DNA of 64,000 bases from Planctomycetota bacterium (GTDB lineage Bacteria > Planctomycetota > Phycisphaerae > UBA1845), in the NCBI GenBank assembly GCA_024276605.1, contig JAJRWX010000023.1:17538-81537 (forward strand), in the 5' to 3' direction. Below the pieces are notes generated by a model. It saw nothing but the letters and a program-made list of their open reading frames with translations. It had not been told where the DNA came from and made no database searches. This document shows positions 21,864-30,753 of this stretch, piece by piece. The first letter of the stretch is position 1; each line of letters starts with the position of its first letter. The position numbers and the translations under genes were made by a program.

Positions 21864-22080
21864 CTAAGCGAGCCGCATGCTTTCGCGGGTGCATGAAAGT
21901 TGGTACGGCGGGTGAGCGGCATGGACAAACGCCGTGGGATCGGGTTTCCCAATGTTCGATGGATGCTGCCCGCGGTGTTTGCCCGTGAGGGTGTAACCAG
22001 AAAAAGCACGGGCAAGCGTCGCCTCGAACGCCTTTCCTGAATCCGCGATACCTTTGCCGCGACGCTTGTCCATGCAACCC
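21864..22080. repeat. Dispersed diverged intergenic repeat, copy A
   Basis: Aligns by eye with 30320-30460 over ~140 bp (e.g. TCCTGAATCCGCGA...CGCGACG; GATGGATGCTGCCCGCGGTGTTTGCCCGTGAGGGTGTAACC vs GATGAATGCTACCAGCAGCATTTGCCCTTACGAGCGTAACC). Confidence 0.7.
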
Positions 22081-22163
22081 CACTCAAGCCCGCTCAAACT
22101 ATCATGCGCCCTCAGGCCATGCGACCGTTGCGATAGCGCCTCCACTTCCGTAAACTCGGCAGC

Positions 22164-23675
22164 ATGGAAACAACGTCAAAAACCAAAATCAATCGGCTAT
22201 CCGAGCACGATGGACAAATCGTCACGCTCAGCGGGTGGGTCTACAACACACGGGTATCAGGCAAAATCGCCTTCGTCATCCTGCGCGACGGCACGGGTAT
22301 GTGCCAATGCGTATTCGAGAAAAGCGACGAGCTAGCTGAAGTATTCGCCACTGTCAAAACACTTTCCCAGGAATCAGCAGTCGAGGTTACCGGGGTCGTC
22401 AACAAAGAGGATCGCTCCATCGGTGGTTATGAAATGAAAGCGTCCGGTTTGAGCGTGGTCCATGCATCCAGCGATTATCCCATTACGCCCAAGCCCCACG
22501 GTATCGATTTCTTGATGAAACATCGCCATTTGTGGTTCCGATCCAAACGACAATGGCACATCATGCGCATACGGTCTACGGTCATCGACCAGATACGCCG
22601 TTTCTTCAACGACAACGGCTTCATTCTCTTCGACTCACCCATTTTCGCCCCCGCTGCCGGTGAAGGTTCGCAGACGCTGTTCAAAGTTGATTACTTTGGT
22701 GACGAGGTCTATCTCGCGCAGACCGGGCAATTGTACCTCGAAGCAGCCTGCATGGCCCACGGCAAAGTCTTCTGTTTCGGCCCGACCTTCCGCGCGGAAA
22801 AAAGTAAGACGCGCCGGCACCTCACCGAATTTTGGATGGTGGAACCGGAGATCGCGTTCGCCAGCCTGAGCGATGTGATAGACCTGGCTGAGGATTTTAT
22901 TTGCTCCATCGTCCAGCGCGTATTGAATGACCATCGTGAAGCGCTGATCGAACTCGGTCGAGACATATCCGATCTCGAAGCCATCCAACGCCCGTTTGTC
23001 CGTCTCGCATACGATCAAGCAGTGGAGTTGCTACACAGTGACAAATCTAAGACCCTTCTAGAAAATGACTTGTCCGAGAAAACGGCCAAGATAGAAGAAT
23101 TAGCTTCAACCATCGTTGAGCTTGAGGAAATCGCCAAAGGCGGCGGTAAGCAGTGGAAAAAGGACAAAGCCGCAGCCGACGCCATTGCCGCCCGTGAACA
23201 GCGCAGCGAGTTAGAGGAGCAGGTCAAAAACATCCCGCATCACATGCAACTCGCAGCCAACTTTGAATGGGGTAGTGACCTGGGCGGTTCTGACGAAACC
23301 ATCATTTCCCGCCTGCACGACCGTCCGGTCTGCGTCACGCATTACCCACGGGGCGTCAAAGCGTTTTACATGCGTCAGGACCGCGAAAACGAAAAGGTCG
23401 TCGAGTGTTTCGACATGCTCGCCCCGCAGGGCTTCGGCGAGATCATCGGCGGCTCAGCCAGAGAAGAAGATTACGATCGGCTGGTCGAGCGCATGAAGCA
23501 AGAACACCTACCGCAAGAGGATTACGAATGGTACCTAGACCTTCGCCGCTACGGCTCCGTCCCACACGGCGGCTTCGGATTAGGCGTAGAGCGAACCCTA
23601 GCCTGGCTATGCGGCCTAAAACACATCAGAGAAACCATTCCCTACCCACGCATGATGGGCAAGTTTTATCCGTAG
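22164..23675 (+). CDS. asnS: Asparaginyl-tRNA synthetase
   Basis: GWVYNTRVSGKIAFVILRDGTG (OB fold), GPTFRAEKSKTRRHLTEFWMVEPE, GEIIGGSAREEDYDRL, DLRRYGSVPHGGFGLGVERTLAWLCGL; carries an unusual insertion (see findings). Confidence 0.95.
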   Translation: METTSKTKINRLSEHDGQIVTLSGWVYNTRVSGKIAFVILRDGTGMCQCVFEKSDELAEVFATVKTLSQESAVEVTGVVNKEDRSIGGYEMKASGLSVVHASSDYPITPKPHGIDFLMKHRHLWFRSKRQWHIMRIRSTVIDQIRRFFNDNGFILFDSPIFAPAAGEGSQTLFKVDYFGDEVYLAQTGQLYLEAACMAHGKVFCFGPTFRAEKSKTRRHLTEFWMVEPEIAFASLSDVIDLAEDFICSIVQRVLNDHREALIELGRDISDLEAIQRPFVRLAYDQAVELLHSDKSKTLLENDLSEKTAKIEELASTIVELEEIAKGGGKQWKKDKAAADAIAAREQRSELEEQVKNIPHHMQLAANFEWGSDLGGSDETIISRLHDRPVCVTHYPRGVKAFYMRQDRENEKVVECFDMLAPQGFGEIIGGSAREEDYDRLVERMKQEHLPQEDYEWYLDLRRYGSVPHGGFGLGVERTLAWLCGLKHIRETIPYPRMMGKFYP

Positions 23676-23681
23676 GGAAAA

Positions 23682-25223
23682 ATGAACGGCGTACTTATGA
23701 AAAACGAAACCATCAACTCATTAAAACCAGCACCGGTTGTTTTTTGCTCATATGCGCACGAAACTTTAGAACACAATGCTTGGGTAAAAAGTCTCGGCGA
23801 AAAACTTCGCGCTGATGGAGTTGATTTACTACTAGATGTCTTTCATCTGGGACTAGGTGACGATTTGATGTTGTTCATGGAAAATATTTCAGAATCTAAC
23901 CGAGTGATTCTCGTGTGTACCCCAACCTACGCAACTAAAGCTAACACAGGAAAAGGAGGTGTTGGCTATGAGCGATCGGTTATCACTTCAGAATTAGCAA
24001 AAAAAATCGACACCAACAAATTTGTTTGCATTTTACGTTCAGGAGACGCCGACAAATCAATTCCTATTTTTGCAAAATCAAAACTTTTTGTTGATTTTCG
24101 TGATGAATTGAAATTTCAAGATTCTTATGATGAGTTGCTGAGCGATTTACATGATGCAAACACAAATCGAGAACCGGTACTTGGACCAAATCGATTTGAA
24201 GTTTCCAACGAAAAGGAATCCGCAAGTACAAGCGCAACCTCGAATGGCTTTACAATACAGAGAGTAAAATACAGCACTGACCTCCTCGATAAAGCTGAGA
24301 TCATTCTTCAAGCAAGAAACAGGATGGAGTGGAAAAAACTACTACTAGAAACACGCAAGAATTTTGTCAATAATATTTGTACCTGGCGTTCAACGGCGGA
24401 GGCTAGGAATCCGAGTGATTATACGCGAGAGGAAATTTTCGAGAGTGGAGTAGATATATGCGAGCCGATGCTGAAGCTTTCCATTTCGGCGGCCTACTCT
24501 GAATTACCTGAATTTCAGAATCAAATAGAATTCATTGATGATCTTCGGAACATTGAGGGATGGCAGGTTTACGGTTGCACCCTACTCATCAGCATGCCAG
24601 ACGCTCTGGCTTACATATATCATCATTTACTAGGCTCGATGCTCATAGAGTCTGACCAACATTTGCGCGCTGTGGAGTTGTTAACATGTACCTTCACTGA
24701 GCGGCGATATCAAGAGACCGTTCCGTTGTGGCAAGAATCACAAATGATGGGCTGGGTCGATTTTCTAGACGGAAATTGTATAACCTCTTGGAAATACATG
24801 ACCAGCATTTTCATCAAACGAACTTGGCTCGATAGATTCTTCTTATCACAAAAACAATTCATTGAGGGGTACAGGGCATATTGCGCGCTGGCTTCCGTGA
24901 TAGAGCTTGCATCTACATTGGGTAGCAGTCAATCAATACAGCAACATCCCGTTCAATCACACGCAGTCCCAACAACATTTCTGCATCCCATTGATCAGAA
25001 TGGTGCAGACTATTCTAGAGTGCTAAGTAAAGCTATTCCGGCAATAGACATACTGGAGACAATTGCCTTACGTTCAAAAACAACCGTCGCAGCCATACAC
25101 GATGCCTGGAACGATTGGTATCTGAGTTGTGTTCGACGACTTGGAGAATACCATTACGGTTCCCTCAGTCGCAAATTAAGCAGAACAGCAGCCCCGTCTT
25201 TACCCCACATCACGACTCGCTAG
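23682..25223 (+). CDS. SEFIR/TIR-like domain protein with uncharacterised C-terminal region
   Basis: N-terminal PVVFCSYAHETLEHNAWVKSLGEKLRADGVDLLLDVFHLGLGDDLMLFMENISESNRVILVCTPTYATKANTGKGGVGYERSVITSELAKK matches the SEFIR family pattern (SYxH...W...L...L...G.D..LD......G.D...FME.....D.VI.VCT..Y..KA....GGVGYE...I..EL). Alternative ATG at 23697. Confidence 0.88.
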   Translation: MNGVLMKNETINSLKPAPVVFCSYAHETLEHNAWVKSLGEKLRADGVDLLLDVFHLGLGDDLMLFMENISESNRVILVCTPTYATKANTGKGGVGYERSVITSELAKKIDTNKFVCILRSGDADKSIPIFAKSKLFVDFRDELKFQDSYDELLSDLHDANTNREPVLGPNRFEVSNEKESASTSATSNGFTIQRVKYSTDLLDKAEIILQARNRMEWKKLLLETRKNFVNNICTWRSTAEARNPSDYTREEIFESGVDICEPMLKLSISAAYSELPEFQNQIEFIDDLRNIEGWQVYGCTLLISMPDALAYIYHHLLGSMLIESDQHLRAVELLTCTFTERRYQETVPLWQESQMMGWVDFLDGNCITSWKYMTSIFIKRTWLDRFFLSQKQFIEGYRAYCALASVIELASTLGSSQSIQQHPVQSHAVPTTFLHPIDQNGADYSRVLSKAIPAIDILETIALRSKTTVAAIHDAWNDWYLSCVRRLGEYHYGSLSRKLSRTAAPSLPHITTR

Positions 25224-25320
25224 TTACATAGTTTATAACTGTGCAGGCCGGATCATCGCTCAAGCACCACCGCGACCTTGCTCGTTCGCAAAATAGCTAT
25301 GATTTGATTATCATACCGAC

Positions 25321-25941
25321 ATGACAATCGACACCATCGTGACAGATCTTCCGCTTCGCTATCAAACGCCCAGCGATTGGGTTGCGCTGGTTATGCAAGA
25401 CCCGCTCGCGTTGCTTAACGATCACGCTCATCTGGAAAAAAAAGCGGCTGGCAATGCGTTGGAATTGCTGAATCGTTGGCCCGAACCAAACCCGCCTGAA
25501 AATTGGGTTAAGGTGATGACGGCTATCGCACGGGACGAAGTCGAGCACCTAGCCATCGTCGTGCGCCTACTCGCTCGTCGCGGCGGGGAACTCACGCGCT
25601 ACCATCGCAACCCCTACGCCGCGCAGCTTCATCAGTTAGTGCGTATGGGACAGGGACGAGATGAACTCATGGACCGACTCATGATTAGTGCCTTAATCGA
25701 GGCACGCTCCTGCGAACGATTCGCGGTCCTGGCAGCGCACTGTGAAGACGAGGAACTAGCTCGTCTATACGCCAATCTCTACACATCAGAAGCGGGGCAT
25801 TACGAAATCTTCATCGGCCTGGCAAGGGAGCTACCGCACATTCGCCTCGTCGATCAGAGATGGGAACAAATGCTCGATGCCGAGGCTGAAATCATTGCCA
25901 GCCAACCGCCGGGGCCTAGTATGCACAGCGGGTTATCGTAG
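25321..25941 (+). CDS. miaE: tRNA-(ms2io6A)-hydroxylase MiaE-like diiron protein
   Basis: LLNDHAHLEKKAAGNALELLNRWPEP, ARDEVEHLAIVVRLLARRGG, ALIEARSCERFAVLA, LYTSEAGHYEIFIGLA: E/ExxH metal ligands and MiaE family pattern. Confidence 0.88.
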   Translation: MTIDTIVTDLPLRYQTPSDWVALVMQDPLALLNDHAHLEKKAAGNALELLNRWPEPNPPENWVKVMTAIARDEVEHLAIVVRLLARRGGELTRYHRNPYAAQLHQLVRMGQGRDELMDRLMISALIEARSCERFAVLAAHCEDEELARLYANLYTSEAGHYEIFIGLARELPHIRLVDQRWEQMLDAEAEIIASQPPGPSMHSGLS

Positions 25942-25999
25942 AACTTATAGCCTAACCTTGTGGCCAATGAAACTAGTGCTTCGTCACTGCTAAGAATTC

Positions 26000-26112
26000 G
26001 GGTGGCATGGGTAAGTCCCGATGTATCCCGACGTATAGTCGGGATACATCGGGACTTACCCGTGTAGCTCCGGTGGCCACCACGGGCAATAAAAGCCTTA
26101 CCCATGCCACCC
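26000..26112. repeat. Nested perfect inverted repeats (24-bp and 16-bp arms)
   Basis: GGGTAAGTCCCGATGTATCCCGAC (26009-26032) / GTCGGGATACATCGGGACTTACCC (26038-26061), 5-nt loop; GGGTGGCATGGGTAAG (26000-26015) / CTTACCCATGCCACCC (26097-26112). Confidence 0.9.
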
Positions 26113-26149
26113 AACGCCTCCCAACAATGATGGGGCCATGCCATCCATG

Positions 26150-26656
26150 CTAGCTCTGACAAGTTGATCCGTGCTCAGCCATCTGTTTGAAAAACTCTTC
26201 CGCAGCTTGACCGATTTCCTCCGGTGTAAGGTCTTTGATGTGTGTCGCAATGCCCCATACGTGACCAAAGGGATCACGCAGTTGACCATATCGATCACCC
26301 CAGAACGCATCCATCGGAGGCATGGTCGCGGTGGCGCCTGCTTTGACTGCTTGATCATATACGGCATCGACGTCTTCAACATAAAGATGAATGGTAACAG
26401 TCGTCCCTTTGAGCGTCTCCGGCGATACACACCCTTTACCCTGTGGCATTTCTCCGGCTAGCATCACATGAGAATTACCGATACGAACTTCTGCGTGCAT
26501 CACCCCTTGTCCGTCCGGACCCGGCATGCGACATATTTCTTCCGCACCAAAGGCCTGCTGATAAAATTCTATCGCTTTCGCCCCATCCCGCACGACAAGG
26601 TGAGCAGATACCGTATTAAATCCCTCTGGAATTGGTTTCACTGTGGCCATAATCAT
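26150..26656 (-). CDS. VOC-family (PhnB/glyoxalase-like) protein
   Basis: VSAHLVVRDGAKAIEFYQQAFGAEEICRMPGPDGQGVMHAEVRIGNSHVMLAGE..., DAFWGDRYGQLRDPFGHVWGIATH. Confidence 0.9.
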   Translation of the reverse strand: MIMATVKPIPEGFNTVSAHLVVRDGAKAIEFYQQAFGAEEICRMPGPDGQGVMHAEVRIGNSHVMLAGEMPQGKGCVSPETLKGTTVTIHLYVEDVDAVYDQAVKAGATATMPPMDAFWGDRYGQLRDPFGHVWGIATHIKDLTPEEIGQAAEEFFKQMAEHGSTCQS

Positions 26657-26832
26657 ACGCTCCTTTCATTGACGGGTATCTTCACTTACATCTCGCATCT
26701 GACTTCTGCCCGCCATGCCTGCAGATACGTCTCACAAGGATACAACCCAACCACAACCTAACAAATATAAAACATCTTGTCAACCGGCAACATACACGCA
26801 CAAAATACTAAATCTTATCTTACAACGTGTTA

Positions 26833-28932
26833 TTATAAAAAGCTTGCACGTAAACGCTTAAGCACTTTCCCCCACGCACGATCGAAATACCCATAGCAAG
26901 TATCCCAATCATCCCCTTGGCCAAAGCCAATATGATATAAGGCCAGCTCCGTAAAACCGTCAGCTTGCGATTTCATACGTAAGATGACATGCGTGCGATT
27001 CTCCGCTGTTCTAAGGCTCGGGATGGATGGTGGTGCAATCCATGTAAAAGCCAGTAGTTTATCCGGTACGTAGGCTAGTATTTCGCAACCCTCGCAACCA
27101 CGCTGCCCTTGTTGCGCTTCCGGTTGCATGAACAACTCATAAGCCCCGCCAATGCGTATTTCAACATTGGCCTGCTTGGCGAAAAACTTGGCTAGCCCTT
27201 CTTGCGTTGTCCAAGCGTTCCACACTTGACTCGGTGTAGCTTTAACCAGCACTTTCTTTTTCAACGTGCGCCCCGGCCAAGAAGTTTTTTCAGCAGGCGG
27301 CAACGGCCTTACTTCTACGCCGCGCGCCGACCAATCGATAGGTCCGTCGGTAAATCGTTTGTAAAGCATTTCCAAGAAGACCGGATTATGCTCGATAAAG
27401 TATTCAAAAGCTTTGTCCCACTCTTTACCATCAGGCCAATCGACCATAGTCATGCGCACACGCGTATGATGATCTTCAAGCTCATCCAACAACATCACCC
27501 ATCGCGTTTTTTCCTTTTGTACCTGCGGAAACATCGGCGGTGCGCTGCCCGTGCCGGCTAACATCTGCTTGGGCAATAGCGTAAATAATGTCGTCCCCTC
27601 CATGCCGCGCTGACCTGGCGGCGCATTGGGTCTAAAGTGGTATTCGTACGTCCCTCCAGGCTTTAACGCCATCCGCCCACCAGGACAATAGAATTCTCGC
27701 GCACCTTCTATCGTAGCCAATGCACGCCAAACGGATGCTCGCGAAGCCGGGACATCAATCTCAAAATCAAGCCGCTTCAATGGTTTCCGGGTCACCGTTA
27801 CCTTCACATGCCCATGTTGATGCGAAGTTGAATCAACATCCTCGCGAATTGCGGTATTTTTACTACCCTCAGATTTTGCGATAAAATATTTGTTAAGTTC
27901 TTTCAGCGTCCAATCATTCCCCATCTTAAAAAAACTTCTCATCCTTTGAGATTGTTCACTCTCATCGTATCCCATGCCAACAATGCGTATACTGGTGCGT
28001 CGCGGTGATAACGCCTCGAAATACATCACCGACCAAGTCTTCGCTATCGCATCCTTAAATGGAAACGAAGCGGGTGGTTTGGTCGCTTTGAGTGAGATCA
28101 TACGCTGCGGATCAAAACTTAGGATGGTGTTCTCAATCGTATTAGCATCGCCAAGCTTGCCATCTGCGTGATAGTTCGCAAGCATCTTTCCACCAACGCG
28201 TAAGTCAATGATAGCCAGCGGTGCCATCCAAGCAGCTAATCCCTTGGATGTCGCAAACGCATCCCAGACAAAATCCAAGGGGGCATTAATTTCACTTACA
28301 TGAACCAGCGGCGCCAAACTTTCAACGTTTTTTTCATGAGAAGAGGCCTCATCAGAGCTATGCTTAGCGTCCTTCTTATTTGGGTTTGCGTTGGCAACGG
28401 ACGTCTGTACATATTCATTCAAACGTTGGAGTTTACGTTCGTTATTCTTCTCAAAAAGGGCTAGCATTTGCTGGGCGGTATCGCCGGGACCATATCCATG
28501 ACTGGAAATACGCACGCCCGTTTTATCATGGCTAAGATCATCGAAATAGACCACCGTCCATATTTTCAGATAGGCCTCCCGGTACGATAAATTTTTTGGC
28601 GCGGACATCGGTCTAAAGGCAATCATTCGCTCAGGTTCAAAAGTCAGAACTTGTGTCTCGAAAGTTTGCTCATCGCCCAGTTTGCCGTTGGCATTATAAT
28701 TAGTGCGTATGATCCCACCGACACGCAAATCCACTTCAGCCATTTTGACCGACCACTTCATCAGGTCTTCCGGATCGGTAAAGGCCTGCCATACGCGCTG
28801 GATAGGTGCATGAATGACAGACGCCACTTCAAAAGAAGAACGCTGCGCATAGGTAAAACCAGACAGCACAAAAACAAAGGGGACGATTATTATCCTAGAT
28901 TTACTACACATACAGGCTTCTCCCATCCTCAA
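26833..28932 (-). CDS. Exported protein with four tandem SRPBCC (AHSA1/START-like) domains
   Basis: Signal peptide (SRIIIVPFVFVLSGFTYAQ) followed by four AHSA1-like units beginning ...APIQRVWQAFTDPEDLMKW, ...APLDFVWDAFATSKGLAAW, ...ASRASVWRALATIEGAREF, ...ATPSQVWNAWTTQEGLAKF. Confidence 0.85.
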   Translation of the reverse strand: MRMGEACMCSKSRIIIVPFVFVLSGFTYAQRSSFEVASVIHAPIQRVWQAFTDPEDLMKWSVKMAEVDLRVGGIIRTNYNANGKLGDEQTFETQVLTFEPERMIAFRPMSAPKNLSYREAYLKIWTVVYFDDLSHDKTGVRISSHGYGPGDTAQQMLALFEKNNERKLQRLNEYVQTSVANANPNKKDAKHSSDEASSHEKNVESLAPLVHVSEINAPLDFVWDAFATSKGLAAWMAPLAIIDLRVGGKMLANYHADGKLGDANTIENTILSFDPQRMISLKATKPPASFPFKDAIAKTWSVMYFEALSPRRTSIRIVGMGYDESEQSQRMRSFFKMGNDWTLKELNKYFIAKSEGSKNTAIREDVDSTSHQHGHVKVTVTRKPLKRLDFEIDVPASRASVWRALATIEGAREFYCPGGRMALKPGGTYEYHFRPNAPPGQRGMEGTTLFTLLPKQMLAGTGSAPPMFPQVQKEKTRWVMLLDELEDHHTRVRMTMVDWPDGKEWDKAFEYFIEHNPVFLEMLYKRFTDGPIDWSARGVEVRPLPPAEKTSWPGRTLKKKVLVKATPSQVWNAWTTQEGLAKFFAKQANVEIRIGGAYELFMQPEAQQGQRGCEGCEILAYVPDKLLAFTWIAPPSIPSLRTAENRTHVILRMKSQADGFTELALYHIGFGQGDDWDTCYGYFDRAWGKVLKRLRASFL

Positions 28933-28947
28933 ACTGATCCGTTCTCG

Positions 28948-29382
28948 TTATGACCATCCACCAATGATGGCCCCCATCGTGGCAATGCATATAAGCTCAT
29001 GACACGTATCTATCAAAAACGCCGGTATGGATTTGCTATAGGCGGCATTTCTCGCAGCACCCAGCGTAGCCGATATACCTAACCATATCAGCGCCCCCAT
29101 CAACGCGCCTTGCATGGTTGTCGTAATCCCAAGCCTCGCAAACACAAGCGCAATCACGGTAGCCATGATCAAATCACCAAGAATAAAAATACCGAAATTG
29201 CGCATCTGCTGCTTCTGCATAACGGCTAATTCATCTTCCTTAAATCCATGCACACTGACCCAGGCTTTAGCAAAGACAGCACCATACCATGCACCGCCGA
29301 TGAAAAATGTAGCCACAGCGTAAACCACTACAGCCAACCAATTGATCGAACCGAAATCCAGTGCCATAACAAAGTCCTCCAA
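28948..29382 (-). CDS. DUF1761-like membrane protein
   Basis: INWLAVVVYAVATFFIGGAWYGAVFAKAWVSVHGF..., small four-TM protein matching the DUF1761 pattern. Confidence 0.75.
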   Translation of the reverse strand: MEDFVMALDFGSINWLAVVVYAVATFFIGGAWYGAVFAKAWVSVHGFKEDELAVMQKQQMRNFGIFILGDLIMATVIALVFARLGITTTMQGALMGALIWLGISATLGAARNAAYSKSIPAFLIDTCHELICIATMGAIIGGWS

Positions 29383-29450
29383 ACGTTTTCACTTAGCCAA
29401 CACACGAACGAGAAGATCGACATACATCATCAATTCACTATGTTTACCGG

Positions 29451-30101
29451 TCATGCCACGCCTTCATCCGGATCGGTAAGCAACTGGGAGATATACCTGC
29501 GCAACATATCAACACCCGCATCGAACGGTTCTATACGTCTGTACGACCGTGCTAACATCACGCCCCCCTCCATAGTCGTCAATACAAATGTCGCCAGCTT
29601 GTCACGATCTACATAATCGTGCAATCGCGCTCCCACTTCCTCAAAACATCTGCGAATAGCCAAGCGCCATCCTTCGAAGTTGTCCGCAATCCCCTGACGC
29701 ACCACGTCACTACGTGTACACATTTCCAAAGCAAGATTTCCAATCGGACAGCCATGCGTAAACCCGGTCATTTCGAGCATTTGCCGATATCCTTTGAGAA
29801 TCTCAAACACGCGTTCGATAGGGTCGCTCACCCGTTGAAAAGCAGGTTCAATCACGACAGGCCATAGCAGTGCCTTATATTCGTCCAGGACAGCAACCAG
29901 CAAATCCTCTTTCTTGGGGAAAAAGTAATAGAGGCTACCACTGTTCACACCGGCCTGCTTCAGAATATCCTTAACACTAGTCTTCTCAAATCCCTGCGTG
30001 AGAAAAAGTTCCCGCGCCGCCTCGATCAAACGGCCCTTGGTTGAGTGATCCCCAGCTAATTCACCGGCCTTAGCTTCAAGGCCCTTCTCATCACCCATCA
30101 C
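29451..30101 (-). CDS. TetR/AcrR-family transcriptional regulator
   Basis: TKGRLIEAARELFLTQGFEKTSVKDILKQAGVNSGSLYYFFPKKEDLLVAVLDEY. Confidence 0.92.
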   Translation of the reverse strand: MMGDEKGLEAKAGELAGDHSTKGRLIEAARELFLTQGFEKTSVKDILKQAGVNSGSLYYFFPKKEDLLVAVLDEYKALLWPVVIEPAFQRVSDPIERVFEILKGYRQMLEMTGFTHGCPIGNLALEMCTRSDVVRQGIADNFEGWRLAIRRCFEEVGARLHDYVDRDKLATFVLTTMEGGVMLARSYRRIEPFDAGVDMLRRYISQLLTDPDEGVA

Positions 30102-30239
30102 TCACCGCCCATCAACATCAACCACCCGAAAACAGCATCATACTCAAAAAACCGTACTTTGTTGAACGTTCAACTAACAGTGTACATCAACGAATCAGAT
30201 GAGTCAAGTACGTATTGTATAGATTTCAGTCCAAGGGAG

Positions 30240-30465
30240 ATTCTGGGCAGCGACAGTTTCGACTTGGGCATTGTCAGAGCACCTGGCGCAAGCCTGGTGA
30301 CGTATTGGCTGTGAAGTGGCATAGGCGAACGCTGCGAAATAGGGCTTCCGAATACCCGATGAATGCTACCAGCAGCATTTGCCCTTACGAGCGTAACCGA
30401 AGGACAGCCCGGGAAAACGTCACCCAAAACGACTCTCCTGAATCCGCGACGACTTTGTCGCGACG
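30240..30465. repeat. Dispersed diverged intergenic repeat, copy B
   Basis: Shares ~140 bp with copy A (21864-22080) and ~40 bp (TCAGAGCACCTGGCGCAAGCCTGGTGACGTATTGGC) with the reverse complement of 5000-5041. Confidence 0.7.
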
Positions 30466-30753
30466 GAACTTACTGGGAGTGTTGTCAAGCCCACGCAAGA
30501 AGCGTCCATCGCAGATCAAGCGAAAAGGTGCATATCGCAGGTCTGATGCCCGTTGTATTTCGTAGAACGGTTGGCGCATGTGTTTACAGGTGTAGTAGGA
30601 AATCGGCTCAATGGTCCCCCTCCCGCATTGGGGCACGTCATCTGAAATCCCTCAGCGTCTCGCCTCTGGGGCCTCTTCGCTTGCGAACCACGAAGACATG
30701 CTGATAATCCTGGCTCACCGGTTCACAACAACGTTATTGGGAGTTTATGTCTT

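Noticed and set aside
23682-25223. Multi-gene defence island around the SEFIR gene
   Set aside because: Flanking genes are asnS and miaE, then a VOC/SRPBCC cluster; no restriction, nuclease, CBASS or Thoeris partner (ThsA/SIR2) was recognised, so only a single-gene hypothesis is kept.
28948-30101. Toxin-antitoxin module (DUF1761 plus TetR)
   Set aside because: DUF1761 is an integral membrane family and TetR is a standard regulator; nothing in size or arrangement resembles a TA pair.
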